Counted from the first letter of the stretch, positions 1-8,416 are shown. The stretch: DNA of 17,172 nucleotides from an uncultured Rhizobiaceae group bacterium (GCA_937923355.1 CALAIO010000173.1:1-17172), one strand, 5' to 3'. Made by a program: numbers and translations. The notes: generated from the letters alone by a model not told the origin.

Positions 1-800
1 ATATCCATGACTTTGTGGCTATCAATTTCTAATGGCTTACAAATACGGCCAATTTCATTTGCAAAACTTACCTTGGTTGCGTGCCAGACATTGTCGACGT
101 ATTTCACCATCTCAGCCACTTCAATGGTGGTCATGATGACATTTTCATCAACCGGATTATAAATATCTGCCACGATTTTTGCAGCACGCTCATCATTGGC
201 ACCGACAACTGTTTTTGGCGGTGCGTAGAAGTCCTCAATCGCTGAGCCTTCGCGAAGAAATTCTGGATTAAAAGCAATGCCAAAATCATCGCCCATTTTA
301 AGACCCGAAGCTTTTTCAATTTCGGGTACCATCACATCCAGCGTTGCACCTGGTGGAATTGAACAGCGCATGACAATGACGTGGTAAGAGCTTTTTTGAC
401 GTAAGCCTTTACCAATCGCTTGCGCTGCAGAGATAATATATCGGTAATCACAACCACCATCTTCACTCGTTGGCGTGCCAACAGACAGAAATGTTACTGA
501 CGTATCAATTACAGCACCTATCAAGTCAGTCGTTGCCGAGATCAGATTGTTCTGCACGCCTTCGTTTAAATATTTACCAAGGTCTTTCTCATGAATTGGG
601 GAAGTGCCTTCATCAATTTGTTGAACCTTGATCGTATCAACATCTACGCCAACCACACGGTGGCCAAGCTGCGATAGACAGGCTGTTGAAACTGCGCCGA
701 CATATCCAAGACCAACGACTGAAATGGCCGGTTTGTTAAAGTCGATTTCTGGTAGTGCGGTTGAGTATTCAAATTCAAACTTTTGAGCTAGTGCGTTCAT
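1..800 (-). CDS. algD: GDP-mannose 6-dehydrogenase, N-terminal 266 residues (partial at window edge)
   Basis: This cytoplasmic enzyme oxidises GDP-mannose to GDP-mannuronic acid with two NAD+, the committed step of alginate synthesis. The minus-strand frame is open from the ATG at 800 to the edge of the window, giving 266 residues of a protein usually near 436. The Rossmann motif GLGYVGAV begins at residue 30, about 24 residues later than in Pseudomonas AlgD, so there is a short N-terminal extension. The segments NPEFLREGSAIEDF and KYVDNVWHATKVSFANEIGR are typical of AlgD rather than of UDP-glucose dehydrogenases. The catalytic cysteine lies beyond the edge and cannot be checked. AGAGGA sits 8 bases before the ATG and supports this start. 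A sigma-54-like promoter and two activator-type sites lie upstream, so the gene appears to have its own promoter rather than relying on read-through from algI. Confidence 0.93.
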   Translation of the reverse strand, partial: MNALAQKFEFEYSTALPEIDFNKPAISVVGLGYVGAVSTACLSQLGHRVVGVDVDTIKVQQIDEGTSPIHEKDLGKYLNEGVQNNLISATTDLIGAVIDTSVTFLSVGTPTSEDGGCDYRYIISAAQAIGKGLRQKSSYHVIVMRCSIPPGATLDVMVPEIEKASGLKMGDDFGIAFNPEFLREGSAIEDFYAPPKTVVGANDERAAKIVADIYNPVDENVIMTTIEVAEMVKYVDNVWHATKVSFANEIGRICKPLEIDSHKVMD

Positions 801-841
801 CTTTAATTCCTCTTTGATTGATGATTGTTTGAACACTCTCT

Positions 842-857
842 TTCAATTCTTGTGCCA
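842..857 (-). promoter_or_regulatory. Candidate sigma-54 promoter of algD (weak -12)
   Basis: On the minus strand the sequence reads TGGCACAAGAATTGAA. The -24 half (TGGCAC) is perfect and the spacing to TTG of the -12 half is exact, but the -12 dinucleotide is GA, not the nearly invariant GC. The predicted start is near 831, giving a leader of about 30 bases with the ribosome site inside it. Two TTGCA-N3-TGCAA-like sites lie about 97 and 119 bases upstream. Taken alone this is moderate evidence; the same layout at the other promoters raises it. Confidence 0.6.
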
Positions 858-921
858 TTATAATTTATATAATAATTTCAGTTACTTATGTGTTTTTATG
901 ATTTAATTTTCGAGTAAGTTT

Positions 922-934
922 TTGCAATTTGAAA
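922..934. promoter_or_regulatory. LuxO-type enhancer site, algD proximal
   Basis: The sequence TTGCAATTTGAAA matches the palindrome TTGCA-N3-TGCAA with one mismatch. Its centre is about 97 bases upstream of the predicted algD start and 22 bases from the next copy, about two helical turns. Confidence 0.55.
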
Positions 935-943
935 AGATATTCT

Positions 944-956
944 TTGCGTTTTGCAA
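944..956. promoter_or_regulatory. LuxO-type enhancer site, algD distal
   Basis: The sequence TTGCGTTTTGCAA matches TTGCA-N3-TGCAA with one mismatch. Its centre is about 119 bases upstream of the predicted algD start. It lies just beyond the terminator of the algI operon, so it is not transcribed from that side. Confidence 0.6.
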
Positions 957-971
957 AGTTGAATTTTTGAC

Positions 972-1000
972 AAAAAAATAGCGGGTAAAATTACCCGCTA
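972..1000 (-). terminator. Rho-independent terminator after algI
   Basis: The inverted repeat TAGCGGGTA / TACCCGCTA (979-987 and 992-1000) forms a 9-bp stem with a 4-base loop. On the minus strand it is followed directly by seven T residues (978-972). It lies 24 bases past the algI stop codon and ends the SGNH-Sel1-algI transcript, separating it from algD. Confidence 0.92.
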
Positions 1001-1024
1001 TCCAAGTTCAATTTTTAGGAGCGA

Positions 1025-2530
1025 CTAAAAATTGAAGTAAATAAATTCCGTCAGATTGTTCAATCGATAGACCTGGATGATCGAACCAAGTGCTATGGCT
1101 GTTATTGCAAATGCCCAGACTGGCTTTGGTGCCCATTTGAACTGGAACAACCCAAAGAGCGGTCGCCCTAGTTCTTTAGCGGAGTTCAGAACAGGTCTGT
1201 ATTTACTCGTAAACTCAATACTGTTTGGCAGCAGTACGACAACCAGCAACATGAGGAGCAATTGATAAAGTATCAAGCCTGAAGCAGGAACGATCTCTTG
1301 CCATGTAGCGATGCCGATATATTCTGTTATTCCAAACATTGATTGAATCATAAGCGTTGCACCAGTGAACGTTTCTGCTCTGAAGAAGACCCACGCAAAA
1401 ACAACAGCTATCATTGTAACAAGCCAAGCTGAACATGCGTAAAGGTACGGATGTATTAAGACGCGTGTATTTTGCCCAAACCTTGAACCGCTCCAGGCAT
1501 GATTGATCATCAAATAGCCACCGTGTAATCCACCCCAGATTATGAAGTTCCAACCCGCTCCATGCCAAAGCCCACCTAAAAGCATGGTGATGATCAAGTT
1601 TCCTTTTGTGCCTAACATTCCAGATTTATTGCCACCTAGTGGAATGTATAGATAATCACGCAAGAACCTTGAGAGCGTGATATGCCAACAGCGCCAAAAC
1701 TCAACAATGCTCAACGCTCTGTAGGGTGAATTGAAGTTGATTGGTAATCGAATACCAAACATCAAGGCCAATCCTAACGCCATGTCGCAATAGCCTGAGA
1801 AATCAAAATAGATTTGAAATGTATATGCAAGCGCACCCAACCAGGCTGCTTCCATTGGCATGCTTGTTCCTTGGTCAGCCATCGTAAACACTGCATTTGC
1901 AACTGGCGCAATACCATCTGCCAGCACGATTTTCTTGAACAAACCGATGGCAAACAAAGTTGCCCCTGTCATAAGATTTGTTGCGTAGCGATTGCAAAAA
2001 TTACTCAGCTTAAATTGCGGGATAGTATCTTTTTGCATAACGATCGGCCCTGCAATGAGTTGCGGGAAAAACGTTACAAAAAGAACATATCGTTTAAAAT
2101 CACAGTCTACGAGTTTTTCCTGATAGGTATCTCGCAAAAATGAAATCTGTTGGAACGTATAAAACGATATCGCAAGTGGTAAAACCAGACCCAGTTCATC
2201 TGCTTGAATTCCGGTAATTGCTTTGAAGTTTCCGATGAAAAAATCAGCGTATTTAAAGACACCCAACATTAATAAGTTAGCCATGATGCCAAGCGCCAGA
2301 ACTGCTTTCGACTTATATTTCTCAAGATACAGGTGCACCAGATAATTGAAACCAACTGACATTAATAACAAGATCAGATGCTTTGGGCTCCAGCACATGT
2401 AAAAAACCAGAGACGCCACGATGAGCCACCAAATGATTGCGGTTTCAAGCCGCAAGGCGCGCAAGCAAAAGAAGCCAACGAGGACTGGTGGTAGAAACAA
2501 ATAAATGAACTCCAATGAACTGAAAACCAT
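1025..2530 (-). CDS. algI: AlgI, MBOAT-family alginate O-acetylation membrane protein
   Basis: This 501-residue inner-membrane protein of the MBOAT family is thought to pass acetyl groups across the membrane for O-acetylation of alginate in the periplasm. Hydrophobic segments fill the whole length. The family hallmarks are present: FWRCWHITLSRFLRDYLYIP with His283, and LGGLWHGAGWNFIIWGGLHG with His323, which corresponds to the essential histidine near 322 in Pseudomonas AlgI. Length is close to the usual 520. The ATG lies 4 bases after the stop of the Sel1-repeat gene, with only a weak purine-rich stretch before it, so translation is probably coupled. It is the last gene of its transcript, followed by a strong terminator. 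Periplasmic transfer partners of the AlgJ/AlgX type are not recognisable here; the SGNH protein two genes upstream may take that role. Confidence 0.94.
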   Translation of the reverse strand: MVFSSLEFIYLFLPPVLVGFFCLRALRLETAIIWWLIVASLVFYMCWSPKHLILLLMSVGFNYLVHLYLEKYKSKAVLALGIMANLLMLGVFKYADFFIGNFKAITGIQADELGLVLPLAISFYTFQQISFLRDTYQEKLVDCDFKRYVLFVTFFPQLIAGPIVMQKDTIPQFKLSNFCNRYATNLMTGATLFAIGLFKKIVLADGIAPVANAVFTMADQGTSMPMEAAWLGALAYTFQIYFDFSGYCDMALGLALMFGIRLPINFNSPYRALSIVEFWRCWHITLSRFLRDYLYIPLGGNKSGMLGTKGNLIITMLLGGLWHGAGWNFIIWGGLHGGYLMINHAWSGSRFGQNTRVLIHPYLYACSAWLVTMIAVVFAWVFFRAETFTGATLMIQSMFGITEYIGIATWQEIVPASGLILYQLLLMLLVVVLLPNSIEFTSKYRPVLNSAKELGRPLFGLFQFKWAPKPVWAFAITAIALGSIIQVYRLNNLTEFIYFNF

Positions 2531-2534
2531 CGTC

Positions 2535-3743
2535 CTAACCTTCTCTATTTGTATTGATTGATGAAGTGTCTATATTTTTTCTTGCTTCAATTTTTATAAT
2601 TTCATTCAAGAGCTTTTTGCTGCCTGAGTGCTTTAGAAGGGAACCCTGTTTAGCAAGCTCGCGGGCTTTCAATAAATTGTACTCGACGTGTTTGCCTTTT
2701 AAATAAAGGCGCCCCAGTTCTTCCATTGATCCTGGATGACCTGCCAAAATGCCTTTTTTGAAAAACTCGACAGACTTACGTTCTGGCAAGCCAAACTTGC
2801 TTTTTAGATGAAGTCTCCCAAGTGTAGTGATGGCGGCAGCGTAATCTCTTTTTATACTTTCATTTAAAAGCCCGATTACCTCATGCTTGATAGCCAATTG
2901 CTTATCTGTATCCATCAGCAAAATCGCCATGTCATGCATGGCAATGGCATCACCTAGACCTACAGCAATGGAGAGCCATTTTAAGGCTTCCTGTTTGTTT
3001 GGATCCATAATCATGCCATTCAAATACAGCCGACCAATACACCTTGCGGCACGTGCGTCTCCTGCCCTTGCAGCAGCTTCCAGCCTTGGCATAAACTCAT
3101 TTAAAATGGCGAGTGCTTTTTCAGGATTAGCAGGTAAGGATGAACTGCCTTTTGCAAGCAATTCAATTAAGGGAAGCACCGCTGAAGATGAATTATGACT
3201 GGCTGCAATTCTGTAATGCCTGAGTGCCAGTTCAATATTTTGCTCAACGCCAATTCCTCTTGCATATGATTTACCCAGTTCATTATGAGCTTTCATATAA
3301 CCCCATTGAACGGACTTGGTGAACCATTCAAACGCTATGCGCGAACAATCCTCACCTTTGGATTTTCGATATACCCTTCCCAGTTCGAATGCTGCCTTCG
3401 CACGATCCTTGAACGGTCGTTGAACGGCTTGCAGTAAGAGATTACGAGCTTTTTCGAGGTCACGTGACACGCCCCAACCTTTGACATAAAGCATGGCGTA
3501 TTCATATTTTGCCTGTACATTTGCACCAACAGCATTTTTAGAAAGTAGTTCTGCTGCCTTTTCCCAGTCCTTGTTCTTTGCAAAGGCCCTAGCTTTTAAA
3601 AGTTCCTGATGTGCAATTGGATCTGGCACATAAGAGACTAATGCGTTTTCCTTATGCAAAGAAAGTGCGCTTGAAACAATTACGGTTGAAAGGGAAGCAA
3701 GAATAGCAAATGAGGCTATTGTGAATTTCTTTTCTGAAGTCAT
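2535..3743 (-). CDS. Sel1-repeat periplasmic protein (AlgK-like role)
   Basis: I chose the ATG at 3743, giving 402 residues. It overlaps the stop of the upstream gene as ATGA, a classic coupling arrangement, and it places a hydrophobic signal or anchor segment right at the N-terminus (about residues 7-28). The longer reading from 3827 would add 28 residues overlapping the previous gene. From about residue 75 to 380 there are roughly eight Sel1/TPR-like repeats, for example LGRVYRKSKG, LGKSYARGIGV, IGRLYLNGMIM and LGRLYLKGKHV. Pseudomonas AlgK is also a repeat scaffold that holds the periplasmic alginate complex together. AlgK, however, is a lipoprotein, and no lipobox cysteine is visible here. 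The family and scaffold role are likely; orthology with AlgK is inference from context. Confidence 0.8.
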   Translation of the reverse strand: MTSEKKFTIASFAILASLSTVIVSSALSLHKENALVSYVPDPIAHQELLKARAFAKNKDWEKAAELLSKNAVGANVQAKYEYAMLYVKGWGVSRDLEKARNLLLQAVQRPFKDRAKAAFELGRVYRKSKGEDCSRIAFEWFTKSVQWGYMKAHNELGKSYARGIGVEQNIELALRHYRIAASHNSSSAVLPLIELLAKGSSSLPANPEKALAILNEFMPRLEAAARAGDARAARCIGRLYLNGMIMDPNKQEALKWLSIAVGLGDAIAMHDMAILLMDTDKQLAIKHEVIGLLNESIKRDYAAAITTLGRLHLKSKFGLPERKSVEFFKKGILAGHPGSMEELGRLYLKGKHVEYNLLKARELAKQGSLLKHSGSKKLLNEIIKIEARKNIDTSSINTNREG

Positions 3744-5047
3744 TTTTCCATTCTCCACACACGACAGTTTTCGCCCTGCCCAAGATGAATTGATTTGGCA
3801 ATTTGTTTTGAGGTTTCTGATCTGCACCGCACATCACGCTCGCGCTTCAACACTTTTTTGATCGAATCCTTATTTTTGGTGATGAGTGGAACGATTTGAC
3901 CAACGATTTGTCGGGCAACTTTTGAGTCAAAATGATAGGCATCGTTAAAGCGCCTTGCGTCTTCTGTCAGTGCATTGGGATAATCCAGATCGACTACCGT
4001 ACCCAGTTCAGCCAATTTCACTCGCAACTGATGGTTTAATTTGCCAAGGCCATTTTCCTGAATGGTATTTTGCAAATTTGTAATGGTAGGTGGAATTACG
4101 AAAATCAGATTTTTATCCTCTGATTTTGCCCAAGCACCTATTTCCTGAAAATGCTTCCAATAATTTTGGGAAAATTCAAATCCGCGCCAATCGGCTTTTC
4201 CGTTCTTGCGGACTTGCCTTTCATGTTTTTCTGGCAAGTCAGGGATTTGAGTGCTGACCCGATAAATTGATTGAAAATCTTGCCAATCATAATCAGGAAT
4301 ATCATATCCCCAACCATAGCTATCGAGACGATATCTTCCTGAGTATGTATATCCTTTGCGTAGAGTTTGCTGACTTACCGGTTTCAATCCGGTTGGCAAG
4401 TCACAACCAAAACAAACATCTGGTTCCAGTAGTTTTGAAAGGCTTGTTTTTCCTTCCTTTCCCAAAGAGCTCGCATTTGCTTGTGAGACAAAGGAGCCAT
4501 ACTGGGTGATTGCTTCTTCATGTTCTTTTTCAAAAACTTTGAGACTCGTCTGAAATACATTCCAGTTTTTTAAATATTCCAATTTGTGACGAACCAGTTC
4601 GACCGCTTCAGGAACCCTGTTCATGCCTCCTTTATGGTTTTCGTCGAAGCTGCGTAACTGCACTCCAATAACAAGGTTCCTGATTGCAGGGTCGGATTTG
4701 ATTACACTGAATGTGCTGAAAACTTCCGGGATCGTTCCACCGCCATAAGCCAGATTAAGCGCATGAGGGATATTTAACTCATGCCAATATTTATCGCGTA
4801 AGGCACGTGCTCTACTGTCACCCAAAATGATTGTATCGTGTGCGCCACGCTTGAACTTTGCCAATTTCCAAAGTGGGTAATGGGCTTTTTCCGCAATGTC
4901 ATTAATTGCCGTTGGGCGATCTTTTTTTGCAAACATCTGATACGGATCAACTGTCAGATTTAAAAAAGCTGGCACGGCACCCAGTCCAAAGGCTACTCCC
5001 AGCATGGGCAAGTATAAAGCTTGCTTTGTTTTTTGTGACTTTGGCAT
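3740..5047 (-). CDS. Membrane-anchored SGNH/GDSL-fold protein, likely alginate acetyl transferase or esterase
   Basis: The protein has 435 residues from the ATG at 5047. An earlier in-frame ATG at 5059 is rejected because GGAG (5054-5057) is well placed only for the second one, and the predicted transcript starts at about 5066. A hydrophobic segment (about residues 11-31) should anchor it with the rest in the periplasm. ILGDSR carries the candidate nucleophile Ser78, and the C-terminal DAYH gives Asp369 and His372 in the DxxH spacing of SGNH enzymes. It sits between alg8 and the Sel1 and algI genes, so acetylation or deacetylation of the polymer together with AlgI is the natural guess. In AlgJ and AlgX the DxH pair precedes the serine; here the order is the ordinary serine-first one, so this is not a simple AlgJ/AlgX orthologue. 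The substrate is not shown by the sequence. Confidence 0.82.
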   Translation of the reverse strand: MPKSQKTKQALYLPMLGVAFGLGAVPAFLNLTVDPYQMFAKKDRPTAINDIAEKAHYPLWKLAKFKRGAHDTIILGDSRARALRDKYWHELNIPHALNLAYGGGTIPEVFSTFSVIKSDPAIRNLVIGVQLRSFDENHKGGMNRVPEAVELVRHKLEYLKNWNVFQTSLKVFEKEHEEAITQYGSFVSQANASSLGKEGKTSLSKLLEPDVCFGCDLPTGLKPVSQQTLRKGYTYSGRYRLDSYGWGYDIPDYDWQDFQSIYRVSTQIPDLPEKHERQVRKNGKADWRGFEFSQNYWKHFQEIGAWAKSEDKNLIFVIPPTITNLQNTIQENGLGKLNHQLRVKLAELGTVVDLDYPNALTEDARRFNDAYHFDSKVARQIVGQIVPLITKNKDSIKKVLKRERDVRCRSETSKQIAKSIHLGQGENCRVWRMEK

Positions 5048-5076
5048 TTTGAACTCCATTTATTTACGAATAGAAT

Positions 5077-5092
5077 TGCAAAATGAGTGCCA
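5077..5092 (-). promoter_or_regulatory. Sigma-54 promoter of the SGNH-Sel1-algI operon
   Basis: The minus strand reads TGGCACTCATTTTGCA, a full match to the -24/-12 consensus with exact spacing. The predicted start is near 5066, leaving a leader of about 19 bases that contains the GGAG ribosome site and starts only 7 bases before the discarded first ATG. Two LuxO-type sites lie 96 and 117 bases upstream. Confidence 0.88.
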
Positions 5093-5155
5093 ATAAAATT
5101 ATACAACAATATCAGTTGCTTAGTTATTTTATTTTCTGATAATTGATTAATTTAT

Positions 5156-5168
5156 TTGCAGAATGCAA
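5156..5168. promoter_or_regulatory. LuxO-type enhancer site, SGNH operon proximal
   Basis: The sequence TTGCAGAATGCAA has both half-sites of TTGCA-N3-TGCAA intact. Its centre is about 96 bases upstream of the predicted start and 21 bases from the next copy. Confidence 0.72.
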
Positions 5169-5176
5169 AGCCTTAT

Positions 5177-5189
5177 TTGCAAATAGCAA
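5177..5189. promoter_or_regulatory. LuxO-type enhancer site, SGNH operon distal
   Basis: The sequence TTGCAAATAGCAA has one mismatch to TTGCA-N3-TGCAA and is centred about 117 bases upstream of the predicted start. It ends 6 bases from the alg8 stop codon. Confidence 0.65.
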
Positions 5190-5195
5190 AACCCA

Positions 5196-6791
5196 TTATG
5201 ACAGGATTGGCAGTACGTCCTTAAATTGAATATAACTGGGTATATCGACAAGATTTGTGTAATGAACCGTTGCTAAAAATAACAGCGCCACAGCAACGGT
5301 TGTACAAACGGAAGCCATCCAGTTTCTGAAGGTTTCGATGAAACTTTCGCCATTCATGCCAGCGGTCTGATTGCCACGATTAGACCAGCGTTGTTTGGAC
5401 AGTCGGAAAATACAATAGACTTTAACAGACGCATTGATGACCTGATTGAGATATAAAATCCATGAGTAGGAAAGCTCTACTTTTCGTGAGTATGTACACA
5501 ATACCAGAGATAATAAAAGCCGACTGATAGCGATAAAAATTATGTAGGACAGAAGATATTCTATGCCCACAAGAAATGCAGCTGAGATAGCTAACACGGG
5601 GCTTACCAACATCGTCCACATAGAGAGCCTTTGGTCAACCAGACACCACCATATGAAGAACGGCATTGCGCGGGGGCCAAGCGCAATGGCACGTTGACCA
5701 TTTCTAAGCATGTTGCCGGACCATCTTCTGAAATTTTGAACCATTCGCTCCATACCGGACCCCTCGATAACCTCAATCGTATAGCCGAGCGCATCCGGGA
5801 TGTAGAGCATGTGAGATTTGTGTTTCAGCATGAAGAACCAGGTACTTTTATCATCACCTGACAGAAAGCGGAATTTGCCCCATAGCCAGTGTTCAAGGTG
5901 ATCAGCTTCAAGCAATCTAATAAACTCTAATTGTTTTAAGTTCTTTGCTCTGAAAATCGACATACGTCCTGTTAGCGTTAGCACACGTCCTGAGAGTGCA
6001 TGCGATTGCATGGCAAGTCTTCTTTGGGAGAAGCGCATTTTCAACCAACGTTCAATCCAGCGTGGACCGATACAAATTACTTCTTCATCTGTCGTGCAGG
6101 CCTGAAGGTTTGGGTGAAGCTTAAACATCGGCATACAGCGGCTGATCGCACCTTCGCTTAGGACAAAATCACCATCCATGAAGATCACCAGATCATCATC
6201 CAGAACCGGCAAACGGCACATGGCTCGAAGCACCAAGCCAATTGCTGCACGCTTGCCGGATACATTTTGTCTGATAATGCGTAAAGTTACATCGACATCC
6301 ATGGCTTCGCGTTTGAGAAAATCAGAAATGATATCTTCATCAAACCGATCCGAAGACCCAAGCCATATGGTTCCGGGAACACCTGATGAATGTATTTCTT
6401 TCACAATCGAACGAACGACCATCTCGGTAATTTCACGATGCTCTTTGTAAGTGGTCATCATGAAATGAAGATGCCGTGGGCGCCAGCCGGATGCCCATAT
6501 CTTTTGGCCTTCACTGCGAAATTTTGGGTAAACAATACGACCATAAATCAAGGCACGGATTGCATGGGTAAACCACCATCCATAACGCCAAGCACCAAGC
6601 CCGCCAATCGTGAACGTAATCGCCATTGTTTTATGATCAAAAATTGTATTGGGCACGGTCAATAAACCGATGACGCATACCCCAATATACATGAAAATCC
6701 CAAGCAAGACTTTAGGTGTCCACTTGGCAAAACCCTTCGGCCAATAAGTCGGATCATCTACATGTTTTGAGGTATCAAATTGAAGTTTCAT
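5196..6791 (-). CDS. alg8: Alg8, mannuronan synthase catalytic subunit (GT2)
   Basis: This inner-membrane family 2 glycosyltransferase polymerises mannuronic acid from GDP-mannuronate and extrudes the chain, working with Alg44. At 531 residues it is slightly longer than Pseudomonas Alg8 (494). Hydrophobic segments flank the cytosolic catalytic domain: two near the N-terminus and several from about residue 370 on. The nucleotide-sugar DxD is FMDGDF (Asp206, Asp208), the acceptor or base region is FLSGDDKSTWF, and the QxxRW-like motif appears as QNFRRWSGNMLRN (Gln352 to Trp357), one residue longer than the usual form. The start overlaps the end of alg44 by 17 bases, and AGAGGA lies 9 bases before it, so the two are co-translated. 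No terminator is visible after the stop, so read-through into the SGNH gene is possible in addition to the internal sigma-54 promoter. Confidence 0.95.
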   Translation of the reverse strand: MKLQFDTSKHVDDPTYWPKGFAKWTPKVLLGIFMYIGVCVIGLLTVPNTIFDHKTMAITFTIGGLGAWRYGWWFTHAIRALIYGRIVYPKFRSEGQKIWASGWRPRHLHFMMTTYKEHREITEMVVRSIVKEIHSSGVPGTIWLGSSDRFDEDIISDFLKREAMDVDVTLRIIRQNVSGKRAAIGLVLRAMCRLPVLDDDLVIFMDGDFVLSEGAISRCMPMFKLHPNLQACTTDEEVICIGPRWIERWLKMRFSQRRLAMQSHALSGRVLTLTGRMSIFRAKNLKQLEFIRLLEADHLEHWLWGKFRFLSGDDKSTWFFMLKHKSHMLYIPDALGYTIEVIEGSGMERMVQNFRRWSGNMLRNGQRAIALGPRAMPFFIWWCLVDQRLSMWTMLVSPVLAISAAFLVGIEYLLSYIIFIAISRLLLSLVLCTYSRKVELSYSWILYLNQVINASVKVYCIFRLSKQRWSNRGNQTAGMNGESFIETFRNWMASVCTTVAVALLFLATVHYTNLVDIPSYIQFKDVLPILS

Positions 6792-8391
6792 CGTGGAAGA
6801 TCCTCTTTATCTTCGAGACCGTATTTCCAAGCTGATTATAGATTGCACTCGTTGAGCGTTTCGGGAAAACAACAACGGCTGGCAGGCCTGCGTAGATATA
6901 ATTCCGCTCTTCTTCCGTTAATTGAATCGTAAGGGAAACAGCGGCTGATTTTCCTTTTTGATCATCCCAAACATAATGTGATGCTTTGTCATTGATGAAA
7001 GCAGAGTTGCGGTCAATTTTGGAAACGGTTGCGGAAATATGTCTATCAAGCGCAGGAATAAAAATCTTGGCTTCATCGTAAAGTCCGATAGACAGGATTT
7101 GTTCCTGATCAAGGAAGGCCGTTACGGTTGGTTGCTCGTGTTTTTCGATCGTGAAAAGCTGTTCATTGCGCAGCACCATGATGTTGCCCGGCTGCTTAAC
7201 TGACACGATACGCCCATCAAACGGTGCCTTTATAATCATGCGCGTTTTCTCTACTTCAAGTTTTTCAACTTGCATGCTGGCAGCCATAACTTTTGCGTTT
7301 GCTTCTTCGATCTCCAAAGCCAACATATCCAGGTCTGAGACAAATTCTTTATGGTTGAAGTAACGTCTGCCAGAAACAGCATCCATTGCAGTTGCGCGTT
7401 CAAGATCAAACTCTGCTTCTTTTAATCGTCCCAAAGTATTTGATTGTTGACGGCGTAATTCATCCACTTTGCTTTCTGCAACCAGACCTTTTTTCCTTAA
7501 CTTCATTAAGCGTTCCAAATGGGCATCAGACGTTGCCAATGCCTGCTTTGCAGATTCAACACGCGCCTCTGCAATTTGACGGTCTGTTTTGTTGATAATC
7601 TGATAAAGCTTCATGCGTTGTTCTTCGATTTGATATCTCTCTTGAACCCGCGCAAGATTGCGTTTTGCCTGATCAAGGGCAATTCGCTTTTCATCCAAAT
7701 TGGTTTCAAACTTCGCATCGTGAATTCTGGCAATCGGTTGTCCTAGTTTCACGCGAATATCTTCTTGCATCAGAATTGGATGTAAGATGCCATCCATTGG
7801 CATTTTTATTGTGGCAAGTGGTGCTGAGACAACAGCAGATGACACTTCCATACGCATGGTCTTGCTGTAGATCAGAATGCTGAGATAGCCAAAAATACAA
7901 ACTGCAAGCAACGTATAAAACGTTGACATTACGATCAGTTTAATCGGCAATCTTTTTACCGGTACTTCATCTGCTGGATTGACATCAGGCTTTGTGGAAA
8001 TTGGCGTGACTGGAATATCAATTCTGCAGATTGTATCTTCAACTGTTGCCATTTGCCCGCGAATAAGATCATCAATGAAATGACTCATCAAATCATTTGC
8101 GCGCTCGTTTAGATTCTGAAATTCAAAACCAATTGTTTTGGCTTCCTCAACAGTTCTTACAACGCGAGCTTTCACTTCAAAGGCGATATCAAATCCTTGG
8201 AATGGCAGCTCCAATACAAGTTTGAGCTCCGCATTTACAGTTGGCAAATCACCCTTTACCGCATCAACGCGTAATCCGCCAATGCTCCAGTCTGTGGCCA
8301 TACAAGAGTAGCCATCAGGCATTGTAACTTTCATCGGGGCCTTGACGCGGTGATGACGACGTTGGCAAGGTTTTTCTCTTTCAATACGCAT
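6775..8391 (-). CDS. alg44: Alg44, c-di-GMP-binding PilZ/HlyD-like mannuronan synthase subunit
   Basis: Alg44 binds cyclic di-GMP and switches on the Alg8 polymerase. The N-terminal PilZ domain is intact: the RxxxR motif is Arg11-Arg12-His13-His14-Arg15, and the second motif DxSxxG is DWSIGG (Asp34, Ser36, Gly39). One transmembrane segment follows at about residues 147-175. The rest is periplasmic and resembles HlyD-type adaptor proteins, with a long heptad-rich hairpin at about residues 225-385 and a beta-rich barrel-sandwich part after it (KAPFDGRIVSVKQPGNI). At 538 residues it is about 150 longer than Pseudomonas Alg44 (389), the extra length being mostly the coiled-coil hairpin. AAAGGAG lies 6 bases before the ATG. 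It is the first gene of the leftward transcript, behind a sigma-54 promoter only about 15 bases away. Confidence 0.93.
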   Translation of the reverse strand: MRIEREKPCQRRHHRVKAPMKVTMPDGYSCMATDWSIGGLRVDAVKGDLPTVNAELKLVLELPFQGFDIAFEVKARVVRTVEEAKTIGFEFQNLNERANDLMSHFIDDLIRGQMATVEDTICRIDIPVTPISTKPDVNPADEVPVKRLPIKLIVMSTFYTLLAVCIFGYLSILIYSKTMRMEVSSAVVSAPLATIKMPMDGILHPILMQEDIRVKLGQPIARIHDAKFETNLDEKRIALDQAKRNLARVQERYQIEEQRMKLYQIINKTDRQIAEARVESAKQALATSDAHLERLMKLRKKGLVAESKVDELRRQQSNTLGRLKEAEFDLERATAMDAVSGRRYFNHKEFVSDLDMLALEIEEANAKVMAASMQVEKLEVEKTRMIIKAPFDGRIVSVKQPGNIMVLRNEQLFTIEKHEQPTVTAFLDQEQILSIGLYDEAKIFIPALDRHISATVSKIDRNSAFINDKASHYVWDDQKGKSAAVSLTIQLTEEERNYIYAGLPAVVVFPKRSTSAIYNQLGNTVSKIKRIFHDETSI

Positions 8392-8416
8392 GTGCTGCTC
8401 CTTTCATATCTATGGG

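Noticed and set aside
3744..3827. Longer N-terminus for the Sel1-repeat protein
   Set aside because: It would overlap the SGNH gene by 88 bases and bury the signal segment behind 28 polar residues, while the ATGA overlap at 3740-3743 gives a natural start.
5048..5059. Earlier ATG at 5059 for the SGNH protein
   Set aside because: The predicted transcript begins about 7 bases before it, leaving no room for a ribosome site; the GGAG overlaps this ATG and serves the next one.
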